From positions 62,001 to 126,000 of the forward strand of contig JAPVXR010000002.1 in the NCBI GenBank assembly GCA_027214385.1: DNA of 64,000 bases. Reading direction: 5' to 3'. Each line of letters begins with the position of its first letter. Position 1 is the stretch's first letter. Both the position numbers and the translations under genes were made by a program. The notes under the pieces are model-generated. The model had not been told where the DNA came from. It did no database searches and worked only from the letters and a program-made list of their open reading frames with translations. Below are positions 25,701 to 33,500 of the stretch, in pieces. This DNA comes from Cryomorphaceae bacterium 1068 (GTDB taxonomy: Bacteria; Bacteroidota; Bacteroidia; Flavobacteriales_D; Cryomorphaceae).

Positions 25701-26142
25701 TGCTGATCAAATTTCTCAGTTAGAAAAAGAGGGCAGTATTAAACTTTTGTTAAACGGTCAAGAAGTCGAGATCACTATCGAAGACGTTTCGATCACCGCC
25801 AAGGATATTCCCGGGTGGCTGGTTGCTGCAGATGGGAATATCACTGTTGCTTTGGACATCACTCTTTCTAAGGAACTTAGGGAAGAAGGAATCGCTCGCG
25901 AGTTTGTCAATCGGATACAGAATTTGCGAAAAGATTCAGGTCTTGAGGTGACCGATAAAATCAAACTTTTGATCGAGCGTACAAGTGAGATCGAGCAGGC
26001 TATTGAGAATAATTTGGATTATATTTGCGCCGAAACGCTGGCGGGGTCTCTCGACCTCGTATCGGAAATAGAGGGCGATGGCGCTACACAGATCGAAGTA
26101 GATGGAAACATCTCAACTAAAATCGCACTCGAAAAGATTTAA
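22729..26142 (+). CDS. ileS: Isoleucyl-tRNA synthetase
   Basis: Class I aminoacyl-tRNA synthetase charging tRNA-Ile. It has 1137 residues, as in Bacteroidota, longer than the E. coli enzyme. The HIGH signature is the variant GIHH (56-59) in NGMPGIHHVMGR; KMSKR is at 682-686; WDTHGLPVE and the editing-domain stretch WTTTPWTLPSNTALAV are present. The long C-terminal extension lacks an obvious Cys4 zinc finger. It starts a three-gene run with the dksA-like gene and lspA, with gaps of 12 and 9 bases. Confidence 0.97.
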   Translation: MPKYPEYKGLNLPALADEILKEWEENQTFEKSVESRPADKPFVFFEGPPSANGMPGIHHVMGRAIKDIFCRYKTNKGFRVDRKAGWDTHGLPVELGVEKELGITKEDIGKKISVEEYNDSCRKAVMKYTDVWNDLTRKMGYWVDMNDPYITYENKYMESVWWLLKNLYEKGLIYKGYTIQPYSPAAGTGLSSHELNQPGTYKDVTDTSATALFKLKEPGQNLMKEKSEVKDLTYYMVAWTTTPWTLPSNTALAVNPKFDYVIVESFNRYTHEPMGVVMAKELVGKVFGKPYKSAESAEELEVYAKDGKNIPFRVIGSLKGADLTDLEYEQLLPYALPMENPEKAFRVIPGDFVTIEDGTGVVHIAPTFGADDAEVAKKAGVPPMLIADAQGNPVPLVDLQGKFVKAMGPELGGKFVKNEYYDEAPDKSVDILIGIKLKEEGKAFKVEKYVHSYPHCWRTDKPVLYYPLDSWFIRSTAAKDRMIALNKTINWKPESTGTGRFGNWLENLNDWNLSRSRFWGIPIPIWRTEDGGEAKCIGSAEELRAECEKALQAGIMNENPLSDFVPGNMSKENYDTFDLHKNHVDNIVLVSSKGEPMTREKDLIDVWFDSGSMPYAQWHYPFENKEKIDEGLTYPADFIAEGVDQTRGWFFTLHAISTMCFDSVAYKTVVSNGLVLDKNGQKMSKRLGNAVDPFQTLKDYGPDATRWYMITNAQPWDNLRFDLNGLQEVQRKFFGTLYNTYAFFALYANVDGFDYSEEEVSVADRPEIDRWILSRLNTLIAAVDKAYDEYEPTRAGRLIQNFVTDELSNWYVRLCRRRFWKGDYGQDKLAAYQTLYTCLEKVAVLSAPIAPFFMDRLYKDLNGATNRESAESVHLADFPLSDASAIDRDLEERMDIAKRMTSLVQALRKSEKIKVRQPLQKIMVPIIDSTFERQLHDVEGIILSEVNVKELEYLQDAADVLVKEIKPDFKKLGPKFGKEMKTLAAQINGFNADQISQLEKEGSIKLLLNGQEVEITIEDVSITAKDIPGWLVAADGNITVALDITLSKELREEGIAREFVNRIQNLRKDSGLEVTDKIKLLIERTSEIEQAIENNLDYICAETLAGSLDLVSEIEGDGATQIEVDGNISTKIALEKI

Positions 26143-26154
26143 ACCACTTACAGA

Positions 26155-26538
26155 ATGGCAGAAGATAAAACAAGATACTCTGACAATGAGCTCGCTGAAT
26201 TCAAGGAGCTGATTGAAAAGAAACTCGCAGATGCGCGCGAAGATTTGAATCAGTTGAAGCAATCACTTTCTTATGCTGATAATAGCACGAATGATACTGC
26301 TTCTACTTTCAAAATGATGGAAGACGGATCTGAGACGATGTCTCGTGAAGAGACTGCTCAATTGGCTTCGCGTCAAGAGAAGTTCATCAGTCACTTAGAG
26401 AACGCTCTTCGAAGAATTGAGAACAAGACTTACGGAATTTGTCGCACAACGGGTAAGCTCATTAGTAAAGAAAGGCTCAAGTTGGTTCCTCACGCCACAC
26501 TCAGCATTGAGGCTAAGCTCAATCAAGACAGGCGATAA
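26155..26538 (+). CDS. TraR/DksA-family protein with degenerate zinc finger
   Basis: 127 residues. A coiled-coil N-terminal part (about 8-85) is followed by the TraR/DksA C-terminal stretch YGICRTTGKLI..RLKLVPHATLSIEAK. Only one Cys (YGIC) is left of the usual four, so zinc binding is unlikely. The same pattern, as I recall it, is standard in Bacteroidota. DksA relatives bind RNA polymerase through the secondary channel. It lies between ileS and lspA, the normal Bacteroidota order. Confidence 0.9.
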   Translation: MAEDKTRYSDNELAEFKELIEKKLADAREDLNQLKQSLSYADNSTNDTASTFKMMEDGSETMSREETAQLASRQEKFISHLENALRRIENKTYGICRTTGKLISKERLKLVPHATLSIEAKLNQDRR

Positions 26539-26547
26539 ACCCCTCTC

Positions 26548-27183
26548 GTGGGCAGGAAAGCAGTCATTATCATTTTTGTAGTTCTACTCATTGACCAAGT
26601 CTCTAAGATTTGGATCAAGACCAATATGCATTTGGATGAAAGCATTGCCGTATTTGGCGACTGGTTTTTCATCCATTTCATCGAGAACCCGGGTATGGCC
26701 TTTGGTCTTGAATTTGGCGGACAGACAGGAAAGATCTTTCTTAGTCTCTTCCGAATCGTAGCCATCGTCTTTATCGGGATTTACCTCAACGGTCTTATCA
26801 AGAAAAAGGCTCATACAGGACTCATTGTGTCTGTGGCATTGGTGTTTGCCGGCGCTGCAGGAAACATTATCGATAGTACGATTTACGGTCTTATCTTCAG
26901 CGAAAGTCCCCCTTTACCTATTGTGGCTACCATGTTTCCTGATGGCGGAGGCTATGCCGGCATTCTTCAAGGAAAAGTGGTGGACATGCTCTACTTTCCG
27001 ATTATCGACACCAACTGGCCTGAGTTTTTGGGTGGCGGGAGATTACAGTTCTTTCGACCCATCTTCAATATTGCCGACTCATCGATTACGGTGGGAATGG
27101 CTTTGATATTGATCAATCAAAAGCGCTTTTTCAAAGAAGAAAAATCAGGAAATCAAGTCGAGGCTGAGCAAAATGCCGAATAG
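26548..27183 (+). CDS. lspA: Lipoprotein signal peptidase (signal peptidase II)
   Basis: Inner-membrane aspartic protease that cleaves prolipoproteins before the lipidated Cys. It has 211 residues, with a GTG start at 26548 giving the first transmembrane helix KAVIIIFVVLLIDQVSKIW. The two catalytic Asp motifs are GNIID and FNIADSSIT. A loop of about 45 residues between them is longer than in E. coli and typical of the phylum. Its last 39 bases overlap the convergent gene at 27145. Confidence 0.95.
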   Translation: MGRKAVIIIFVVLLIDQVSKIWIKTNMHLDESIAVFGDWFFIHFIENPGMAFGLEFGGQTGKIFLSLFRIVAIVFIGIYLNGLIKKKAHTGLIVSVALVFAGAAGNIIDSTIYGLIFSESPPLPIVATMFPDGGGYAGILQGKVVDMLYFPIIDTNWPEFLGGGRLQFFRPIFNIADSSITVGMALILINQKRFFKEEKSGNQVEAEQNAE

Positions 27184-27633
27184 ATCTGCAGGGCTATATC
27201 TGCCTTCGATAAAGTAAATTGCGTCTCCCGCAAAAGTACCGCTTCCAGCGTAAATTACGTTATTCTGCACGGTGTATAACACATCCAATTCAAAGTTGGA
27301 ATCTCCTTTGTAAATCTTTCCATTCTCGCCAAGGGTATAAGCTATTTGACCCGAATACATGGCATTTCCAGTATAAAGCCTTCCGTCGCGATAGGTGTAG
27401 ATCAGGTCAAATTCAGATCCTGAACCCCCTACCATAATCTTATCTCTTATCACGGTGTAGAGAACTGCGTTGAAGTCGAATGTATAAGCAGGGAAAATGC
27501 GGTTATTGGTGAAATGAAGGACTTGATCGGTAATGTAATTCGCATTGCCTGCGAATACGCGTATCTGACCTTGACTCGAATTAGAAAAAACGAGTGTAAA
27601 AACCAGTGATAAGATCAAGAGAAAGCGTTTCAT
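27145..27633 (-). CDS. Secreted protein made of six ~20-residue tandem repeats
   Basis: 162 residues with a signal peptide (KRFLLILSLVFTLVFSNSSQG). The rest is six imperfect repeats of about 20 residues with the pattern [R/K]IYxG..S....D.IYT...[G/N], for example RLYTGNAMYSGQIAYTLGENG, KIYKGDSNFELDVLYTVQNN and VIYAGSGTFAGDAIYFIEG. Regular alternation of aromatic, Gly and Asp suggests a short beta-strand repeat (beta-hairpin or solenoid). There are no Cys and no known enzyme motif. It overlaps the lspA 3' end. Function unknown. Confidence 0.8.
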   Translation of the reverse strand: MKRFLLILSLVFTLVFSNSSQGQIRVFAGNANYITDQVLHFTNNRIFPAYTFDFNAVLYTVIRDKIMVGGSGSEFDLIYTYRDGRLYTGNAMYSGQIAYTLGENGKIYKGDSNFELDVLYTVQNNVIYAGSGTFAGDAIYFIEGRYSPADLFGILLSLDLIS

Positions 27634-27714
27634 ATCACAAAAGAAACAAATTTAAAGCCAAGCTTCAGTTTTTTGGTCATACTCCCATACCCAATACCCA
27701 ATACCACTACCTAA

Positions 27715-27747
27715 TTTGCAAATGCATAAGAAACTTATGTATATTTG
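27715..27747 (+). promoter_or_regulatory. Putative padR promoter (Bacteroidota type)
   Basis: TTTG at 27715-27718, a 21-base spacer and TATATTTG at 27740-27747 fit the -33/-7 consensus well. The ATG follows 26 bases later. Just upstream is a short direct repeat of ATACCCA (27687-27706, about 2.7 copies). Confidence 0.65.
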
Positions 27748-27773
27748 CTCTACAAGAAATTTACCTATCAAAG

Positions 27774-28112
27774 ATGAGTAAAAATCATTTGTACAAAGGA
27801 ACGCTCAGTAGCATCTTGCTCACTCTTCTGTCGGAGGAGGGCAGAATGTATGGCTACGAACTTTCTAAAAAGGCCAAGGATTTGACCAACGGAGATTTGG
27901 ACATTACCGAAGGAGCGCTCTATCCTGCGTTGCACAAATTGGAGGCAACCGGATTGGTAACCACTGAAGTCGAAATGATCGGGAAGCGATCCAGAAAATA
28001 CTACAAGCTCACCGAATCAGGCGGAAAGGAAGCCAAAGACCGCATTGCCGAGTTGAAAGAGTACGCCCAAAACTTGCAGCTTTTTCTAAATCCCAACTTA
28101 AGTCATGGCTGA
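27774..28112 (+). CDS. PadR-family transcriptional regulator
   Basis: 112 residues with the ATG at 27774; a longer open frame begins at 27606 but overlaps the promoter and the neighbouring gene. The winged helix is typical: LYKGTLSSILLTLLSEEGRMYGYEL, then ITEGALYPALHKLEATGLV, then wing residues GKRSRKYYKLTESG. PadR proteins commonly repress adjacent membrane-protein genes. Its end overlaps the next gene by 8 bases, so the three genes form one unit. Confidence 0.93.
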   Translation: MSKNHLYKGTLSSILLTLLSEEGRMYGYELSKKAKDLTNGDLDITEGALYPALHKLEATGLVTTEVEMIGKRSRKYYKLTESGGKEAKDRIAELKEYAQNLQLFLNPNLSHG

Positions 28113-28791
28113 GAAAGATTTGACAGACGCACAAGTAAGTCTGGTCATCGACTTTCTCAAGCGATGGGGAATCGACTCACCCGAATTGGTTTTTGAGTTG
28201 ACCGACCACTATTGCGAGGAGGCCAAAGAAAGAATGGAAGAGGGCTGGTCTTTTGAAGAAGTGCTCGACAGCTGGAAGACAAAAAAACATTTCCTAAGCC
28301 TGAAGAAAATTCAAAGCGAGTTTGAGAGGAGCTTTAAGGAACAGTGGACTAGATCACAGATCAAAGCCCTAAAAACTGTTTTTACTTCCACTCAACTATT
28401 ATGGTTATCGGTCTGTATCGGAGCGGTTTTATTTGCTACTTACTGCGGTTTTGGTATCGAAGTACTTGGTCTTAGCGCCGCTTTATCAGTAGTATATTAC
28501 ATTGGATTTGGCTACTTCTACTGGATCAAAAAATACCAAAGAATATTTGAAATCAGAGACAATTTGGTTGGTGGACTGATTTACTACTGGACCATTTATC
28601 ACTTCATAAAAAGCGCAGAGTCAGATGGGTTCGCATACTCATCTGACCTGTTTCAATGGAAAACTGTACTTGTGATCATAGTGGTAATTCTAAGTTTTTA
28701 TCAGTACAATTTGTATTCCAAGTTATGGCAAAAGCTGAAAGGGCTTACGGAAGAATATTTAGTTGAACCAAATAAATATCAAGTCAGATGA
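28105..28791 (+). CDS. PadR-linked membrane protein, paralogue 1
   Basis: 228 residues. An N-terminal cytoplasmic helical domain contains WGIDSPELVFELTDHYCEEA; it is followed by about four transmembrane segments (around 96-112, 118-135, 155-165 and 187-203). The ELTDHY core is shared with the next gene, so the two are diverged duplicates. This layout resembles the small soluble-domain-plus-membrane proteins often controlled by PadR. No enzyme motif is seen. The ATGA at its end overlaps the next start. Confidence 0.8.
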   Translation: MAEKDLTDAQVSLVIDFLKRWGIDSPELVFELTDHYCEEAKERMEEGWSFEEVLDSWKTKKHFLSLKKIQSEFERSFKEQWTRSQIKALKTVFTSTQLLWLSVCIGAVLFATYCGFGIEVLGLSAALSVVYYIGFGYFYWIKKYQRIFEIRDNLVGGLIYYWTIYHFIKSAESDGFAYSSDLFQWKTVLVIIVVILSFYQYNLYSKLWQKLKGLTEEYLVEPNKYQVR

Positions 28792-29462
28792 ACAACCAAT
28801 ACTTGAGTGATTTTCAGCTCGAACAGGTCAGAGCTGTTCTAAAGAAATACGGAATCGAAAGCGACGATTTATGCGATGAGTTGACCGATCATTATGCGGT
28901 ACAGATGGAAGAGCAGATCGAGAACGGTGCTTCATTCGATGAGGCTTTTCAGGTTTTCGTTTCTGAAAATTCTTGGTTCAAATTGCGCAAGCTGCAGCAC
29001 GCACATTGGAAATATGCGGATAAATCCATTAAGCGATATGTACTTGGCTTATTGCGTGAACTATGGCTAACGCCAAAAGTGGTAATTACTCTCGGATTGA
29101 TCGCAGGACTTATCGCACTGCTGAGACTACCTCTTGACGAAACCCAGTGGGTTTTCAATTTGATCCATTCAGCTTTAATTGTACTGGTGCTGTATATCCT
29201 TGTTTCGTCATATGTTCATCTCCGCAAGTACAAATCACATGACCTTAGAGCAACTGCAGCAATGAGTGTATCGATGTTTTACGTCGTTTTTATGTCCTTT
29301 TGGACGACAAATGAAGCTCTATTCTATCCCCTGTTTCCGGGAGAAAACGCTTTCGTGCTGCACGTGATTTACTACATGGTGCTCGGACACTTAACCTACA
29401 TTTATTGTCACCTGTTTATCCGAGCCAAAGCGCAAACATCAAGGAGAGAAGTTCTAGGTTAG
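28788..29462 (+). CDS. PadR-linked membrane protein, paralogue 2
   Basis: 224 residues, same design as its upstream neighbour: an N-terminal YGIESDDLCDELTDHYAVQM domain, then about four hydrophobic segments (around 97-115, 125-142, 160-175 and 190-206). It overlaps the neighbour by ATGA and the convergent asd gene by 4 bases. Function unknown; probably a membrane partner of paralogue 1. Confidence 0.8.
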   Translation: MNNQYLSDFQLEQVRAVLKKYGIESDDLCDELTDHYAVQMEEQIENGASFDEAFQVFVSENSWFKLRKLQHAHWKYADKSIKRYVLGLLRELWLTPKVVITLGLIAGLIALLRLPLDETQWVFNLIHSALIVLVLYILVSSYVHLRKYKSHDLRATAAMSVSMFYVVFMSFWTTNEALFYPLFPGENAFVLHVIYYMVLGHLTYIYCHLFIRAKAQTSRREVLG

Positions 29463-30448
29463 ACAGCCACTTTCTTGGCAATCAACTCAGCGATCTGAAC
29501 GGCATTCGTAGCGGCACCTTTGCGCAGGTTATCCGCAACGATCCACATGTTGAGGCTATTTGGAAAGGAGAAATCCCTACGAATTCTACCGACAAATACA
29601 TCGTCTTTCCCCTGTGCGTAGCGAGGCATTGGGTATAAATTCACGTCGGGATTGTCTTGCAACTGAATGCCGGGACTATCGTGCAGAATTTTTCGAATGT
29701 CTCCCAAGTCGAATTCTTTCTCGAAAGTGACATTCACCGACTCTGAGTGGCCTCCCACTACGGGCACGCGCACTGCAGTGGCGGTCACCTCCACTGAATT
29801 GTCGTTGAGAATTTTCTTCGTTTCTCGCGTCAGCTTCATCTCTTCTTTGGTATAGCCTTCCAGTTCGAAGACGTCGCAATGAGGCAAGCAGTTTTTATCG
29901 ATCGGGTAAGGGTAGACCATTGGCCCGTCTTTTCCTGCTCTTTCGTTTTCGAATTGTTCCACCGCGTCTTTTCCCGTTCCCGTGATGGATTGATAGGTCG
30001 AAACTACCGCTCTTTTTATGCCGTATTGCTTGTGCAGCGGAGCAAGGGTCAGCACCAATTGAATGGTAGAGCAGTTGGGGTTAGCAATGATTTTGTCGTC
30101 TGCCGTCAAGGAGTCGCCATTGATTTCGGGAACGACCAATTTGTGATCGGGCGACATGCGCCACGCCGAGGAATTGTCGATCACCGTACAACCCACCTCC
30201 GCGAATTTCGGAGCGTATTCCAAGCTCGTTCCTCCTCCCGCTGAGAAAAGTGCAATGTCAGGCTTTTTAGCAATGGCTTCTTCCATGGAGTGAACGCGGT
30301 ATTCCTTTCCCAGAAACTCGATCATTTTTCCGACACTTCGCTGTGAAGCAACGGGGATCAGTTCCGAAACGGGAAATTTCCTTTCGGCTAAAACTTCGAG
30401 CATCACTCGACCTACCATACCGGTGGCACCTACTAAGGCTACCTTCAT
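29459..30448 (-). CDS. asd: Aspartate-semialdehyde dehydrogenase
   Basis: 329 residues. It reduces beta-aspartyl phosphate to aspartate semialdehyde with NADPH, the branch point to Lys, Met and Thr. GATGMVG at 7-13 is the NADP loop, catalytic Cys126 is in NPNCSTIQLV, and RVPVVGGHSESV carries the active-site His. A -7 box TATTTTTG is on the minus strand at 30482-30489, 33 bases upstream of the ATG. Confidence 0.96.
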   Translation of the reverse strand: MKVALVGATGMVGRVMLEVLAERKFPVSELIPVASQRSVGKMIEFLGKEYRVHSMEEAIAKKPDIALFSAGGGTSLEYAPKFAEVGCTVIDNSSAWRMSPDHKLVVPEINGDSLTADDKIIANPNCSTIQLVLTLAPLHKQYGIKRAVVSTYQSITGTGKDAVEQFENERAGKDGPMVYPYPIDKNCLPHCDVFELEGYTKEEMKLTRETKKILNDNSVEVTATAVRVPVVGGHSESVNVTFEKEFDLGDIRKILHDSPGIQLQDNPDVNLYPMPRYAQGKDDVFVGRIRRDFSFPNSLNMWIVADNLRKGAATNAVQIAELIAKKVAV

Positions 30449-30481
30449 ATTCTTGATGTTTCGTTAACAAACGGCAAGAAG

Positions 30482-30498
30482 CAAAAATACTATATTTA
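30482..30498. promoter_or_regulatory. Overlapping divergent -7 elements (asd and lamin-tail gene)
   Basis: TATTTTTG (minus strand, 30489 to 30482) faces asd, and a weaker TATATTTA (plus strand, 30491-30498) faces the lamin-tail gene. They are one base apart, so RNA polymerase could not occupy both at once. No good -33 TTG is visible for either. Confidence 0.4.
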
Positions 30499-30514
30499 GC
30501 CGCACTGAAATTCT

Positions 30515-33500
30515 ATGAAATCCACTCTTTTATTCGTTTTCTTTAGTTTGATTATTCTCGCTACATCAACTGTATCGGCTCAGGTGAGTGATGATTTTTC
30601 TGATGGGGATTTTACCAATGGAACACTTTGGACGGGTGACGATGCATTTTTTACTGTTGACGGCGGAATATTGAGAAGCAATATTGACCCCGGAGATGCA
30701 TCAATCAACTATTATATCTCTACTGCAAATGTTTTAGTCGACGATGTGCAGTGGGAGTTTTGGATCAACCTTGATTTTGCCACCTCAGGAGCCAATTATG
30801 TAGACGTTTTTGTCATGGCGGATAATGCTGATTTGTCGGCTGCAGCCAATGGTTACTTCATTCGTTTTGGCGATACAGCTGATGAAATATCATTCTACAA
30901 ACTCTCTGCAGGTTCCGAAAGTACTCTAATCGATGGCTCCGATGGTGAACTCGGCTCGAGCAACAATATTTACAAAGTAAGACTCACACGAACAACTGCG
31001 GGCCTTTGGACCCTCGAACTCGACGAAGACAATACAGGTGTTTTCGCAGGAGCGGGTAGTGTTATTGATGGCGATATTACATCTACTAGTCATTTTGGTT
31101 TTCGAATAGAGCAATCCAGCGCAGCCTCGCCTGTGAATAATCACTTCTTCGATGACATAGAAATCGGGCTAATTCCCGTGGATGAAGATCCTCCTGAATT
31201 GATCTCGGCCAATGCTGTTGGCGCTACCGAAGTTGTCCTTCAATTCTCGGAAGCACTCGAGGAAACTTCGGCCGGTAACATTGCCAACTATTCCATCGAC
31301 GGAGGAATCGGGAATCCGGCAACCGCCATGCTTGACGGAGGCTCACCCAATACCGTGAACTTATCCCTTGCCTCGCCTCTCAACAATGGACAGCAATACG
31401 CCGTCACCGTATCTGGAGTAGTTGACCTTTCGGGAAATGTCGCCAATGGAGAAACAGCCGATTTTACTTTTTTCATCCCCGACAACCCAAGTCCGGGAGA
31501 TGTGATTTTCAACGAACTCTTTCCCGACCCTAGTCCTTCTGTTGGATTACCCGAATCGGAATACATCGAAATTTACAATCGGAGTGAATCCTTCTTTGAC
31601 ACCGAAGATTGGATTTTGGTCAATACCACAACAGAGAGAATTTTGCCTTCGATCTCTTTTCCTCCCAATAGCTACCTGATTCTTTGTGATGCCTCGAATG
31701 TCGACGTCTTTGCGTCTTTTGGAACCGTTGTCGGGATCACATCATTTACAGCCTTGGCAAATGCGGCTGATAGCCTCACGCTAGTCGATGGAACCGGAGA
31801 GATTTTGGACATCGTTTCTTACACGGATAACTGGTACCAAGACCCAGACAAAGACGAAGGTGGTTATAGCCTCGAACGCATCAACCCGATTCTATCTTGC
31901 AGCGGAGCCACCAATTGGGCTGCTTCAAGTGACCCGTCGGGCGGAACTCCCGGAAGTCAGAACAGCCTTTTTGACGATGCGCCCGACACTACGCCCCCCT
32001 CGGTGATTTCCGTTTCGGTGATTGATCCGCTCAATTTGCTGATCGTGGTATCAGAGCCTCTTGAAGATCTGAATTCCGCATCGATCGGCCTGGATCAAGG
32101 CATTTCTATCAATGAATTTTCCTTGGTGCAGGACGATCAAATCCAAGTGCTCTTGGTTGAGCCGCTTCAGACGGGAGTCGCTTATGAGATAACCGTCACA
32201 GGGCTTGTGGATTGCGAAGGAAATGTATCGGACACTGAAACGCTGCCTATTTTCATCGGTGAACTGCCGGCTATCAGTGACCTCATCATTACTGAAATCA
32301 TGGCCGACCCTACTCCATCGATCGGTTTGCCGGAAGGCGAATACTTTGAGTTGTTCAATAACTCGGATAAGACGCTGGAATTGCAGGGTAGCGAGTTGTC
32401 GGGTGTCTTTTTCGAAGAATCTATCATTCTACAGCCCGGTGATTATGTCGCTTTTGCATCCATTTCAAATGCAGAACTCTTTGACAATTTGGAAGGCATT
32501 CGCTTTTTGGACATGAGCACTTCTTTTCTCACCAATGGAGGGAGGGAACTGACCCTCACCAATTCAGAAGGGGAACAGCTTGACTTTGTAGAGTACAGCG
32601 ATGATTGGTACAGTGATTCCGACAAAGATGATGGTGGCTATTCACTGGAGTTGATTAACCCCAATGTCGCTTGTAGCGGAGCTTTTAACTGGTCGGCTTC
32701 AAACAGTCCGCTTGGTGGAACTCCGGGTGAGCAGAACAGTATTTTCAATGACGACCCTGATGAGACCGCGCCCACGTTGGTATCGTTTAGTATTCCTCAA
32801 GACAATGAAGTTCAGCTCACCTTTTCGGAGCCTTTGGATGAGGAGAGTATCAACGGTATTGTGGCCAATTTTGCTCCTGAATCTTCCGTAGCGGGAATCT
32901 TTCAAGTTCAGCCCGATGGGTTGTTGATCGAGCTGATTATACCGTTTGAAGTGGGTACGGTCTATTCTTTGGAATTGACAGGAGTTACTGACTGTGCGGG
33001 AAATGAAGCTTCGGCAATAACTGTCGACATCTTGCTGGGAGTTTCTCCAGAGGTGAACGAAATCCTCATTACAGAGATCATGGCAGATCCATCTCCTTCG
33101 GTTGGTTTGCCGGAAGGCGAATACTTTGAATTGTTCAATGCCTCGAATGTGGCCATCGACCTGTTCAATTGTTCATTATCGGGAGTAGAATTCGAGGAAT
33201 CAGTGGTAATAGCGCCCGGAGAGTATTTATTTTTTGCTTCGATTAGTAATCAAGTGGCTTTTCTGACTTCTCCTGATGTGATCTTTTTGGAGAACATGAG
33301 CACTACTTTCTTGACCAATGGAGGGAGAGAATTGGAACTTTTGAATCCTGAAGGAGAGCGAGTAGATCGCGTGAATTACGACCTCTCTTGGTACAACGAT
33401 GGCGACAAGGAAGATGGCGGATATAGCTTGGAACGTATCAACCTTTCGGAACCATGCAGGGGAGCAGATAACTGGACAGGAACCGAGGCAGAATTTGGAG

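Noticed and set aside
27606-27773. N-terminal extension of the PadR protein
   Set aside because: It overlaps the neighbouring gene start and the promoter, and adds 56 residues unlike any PadR.
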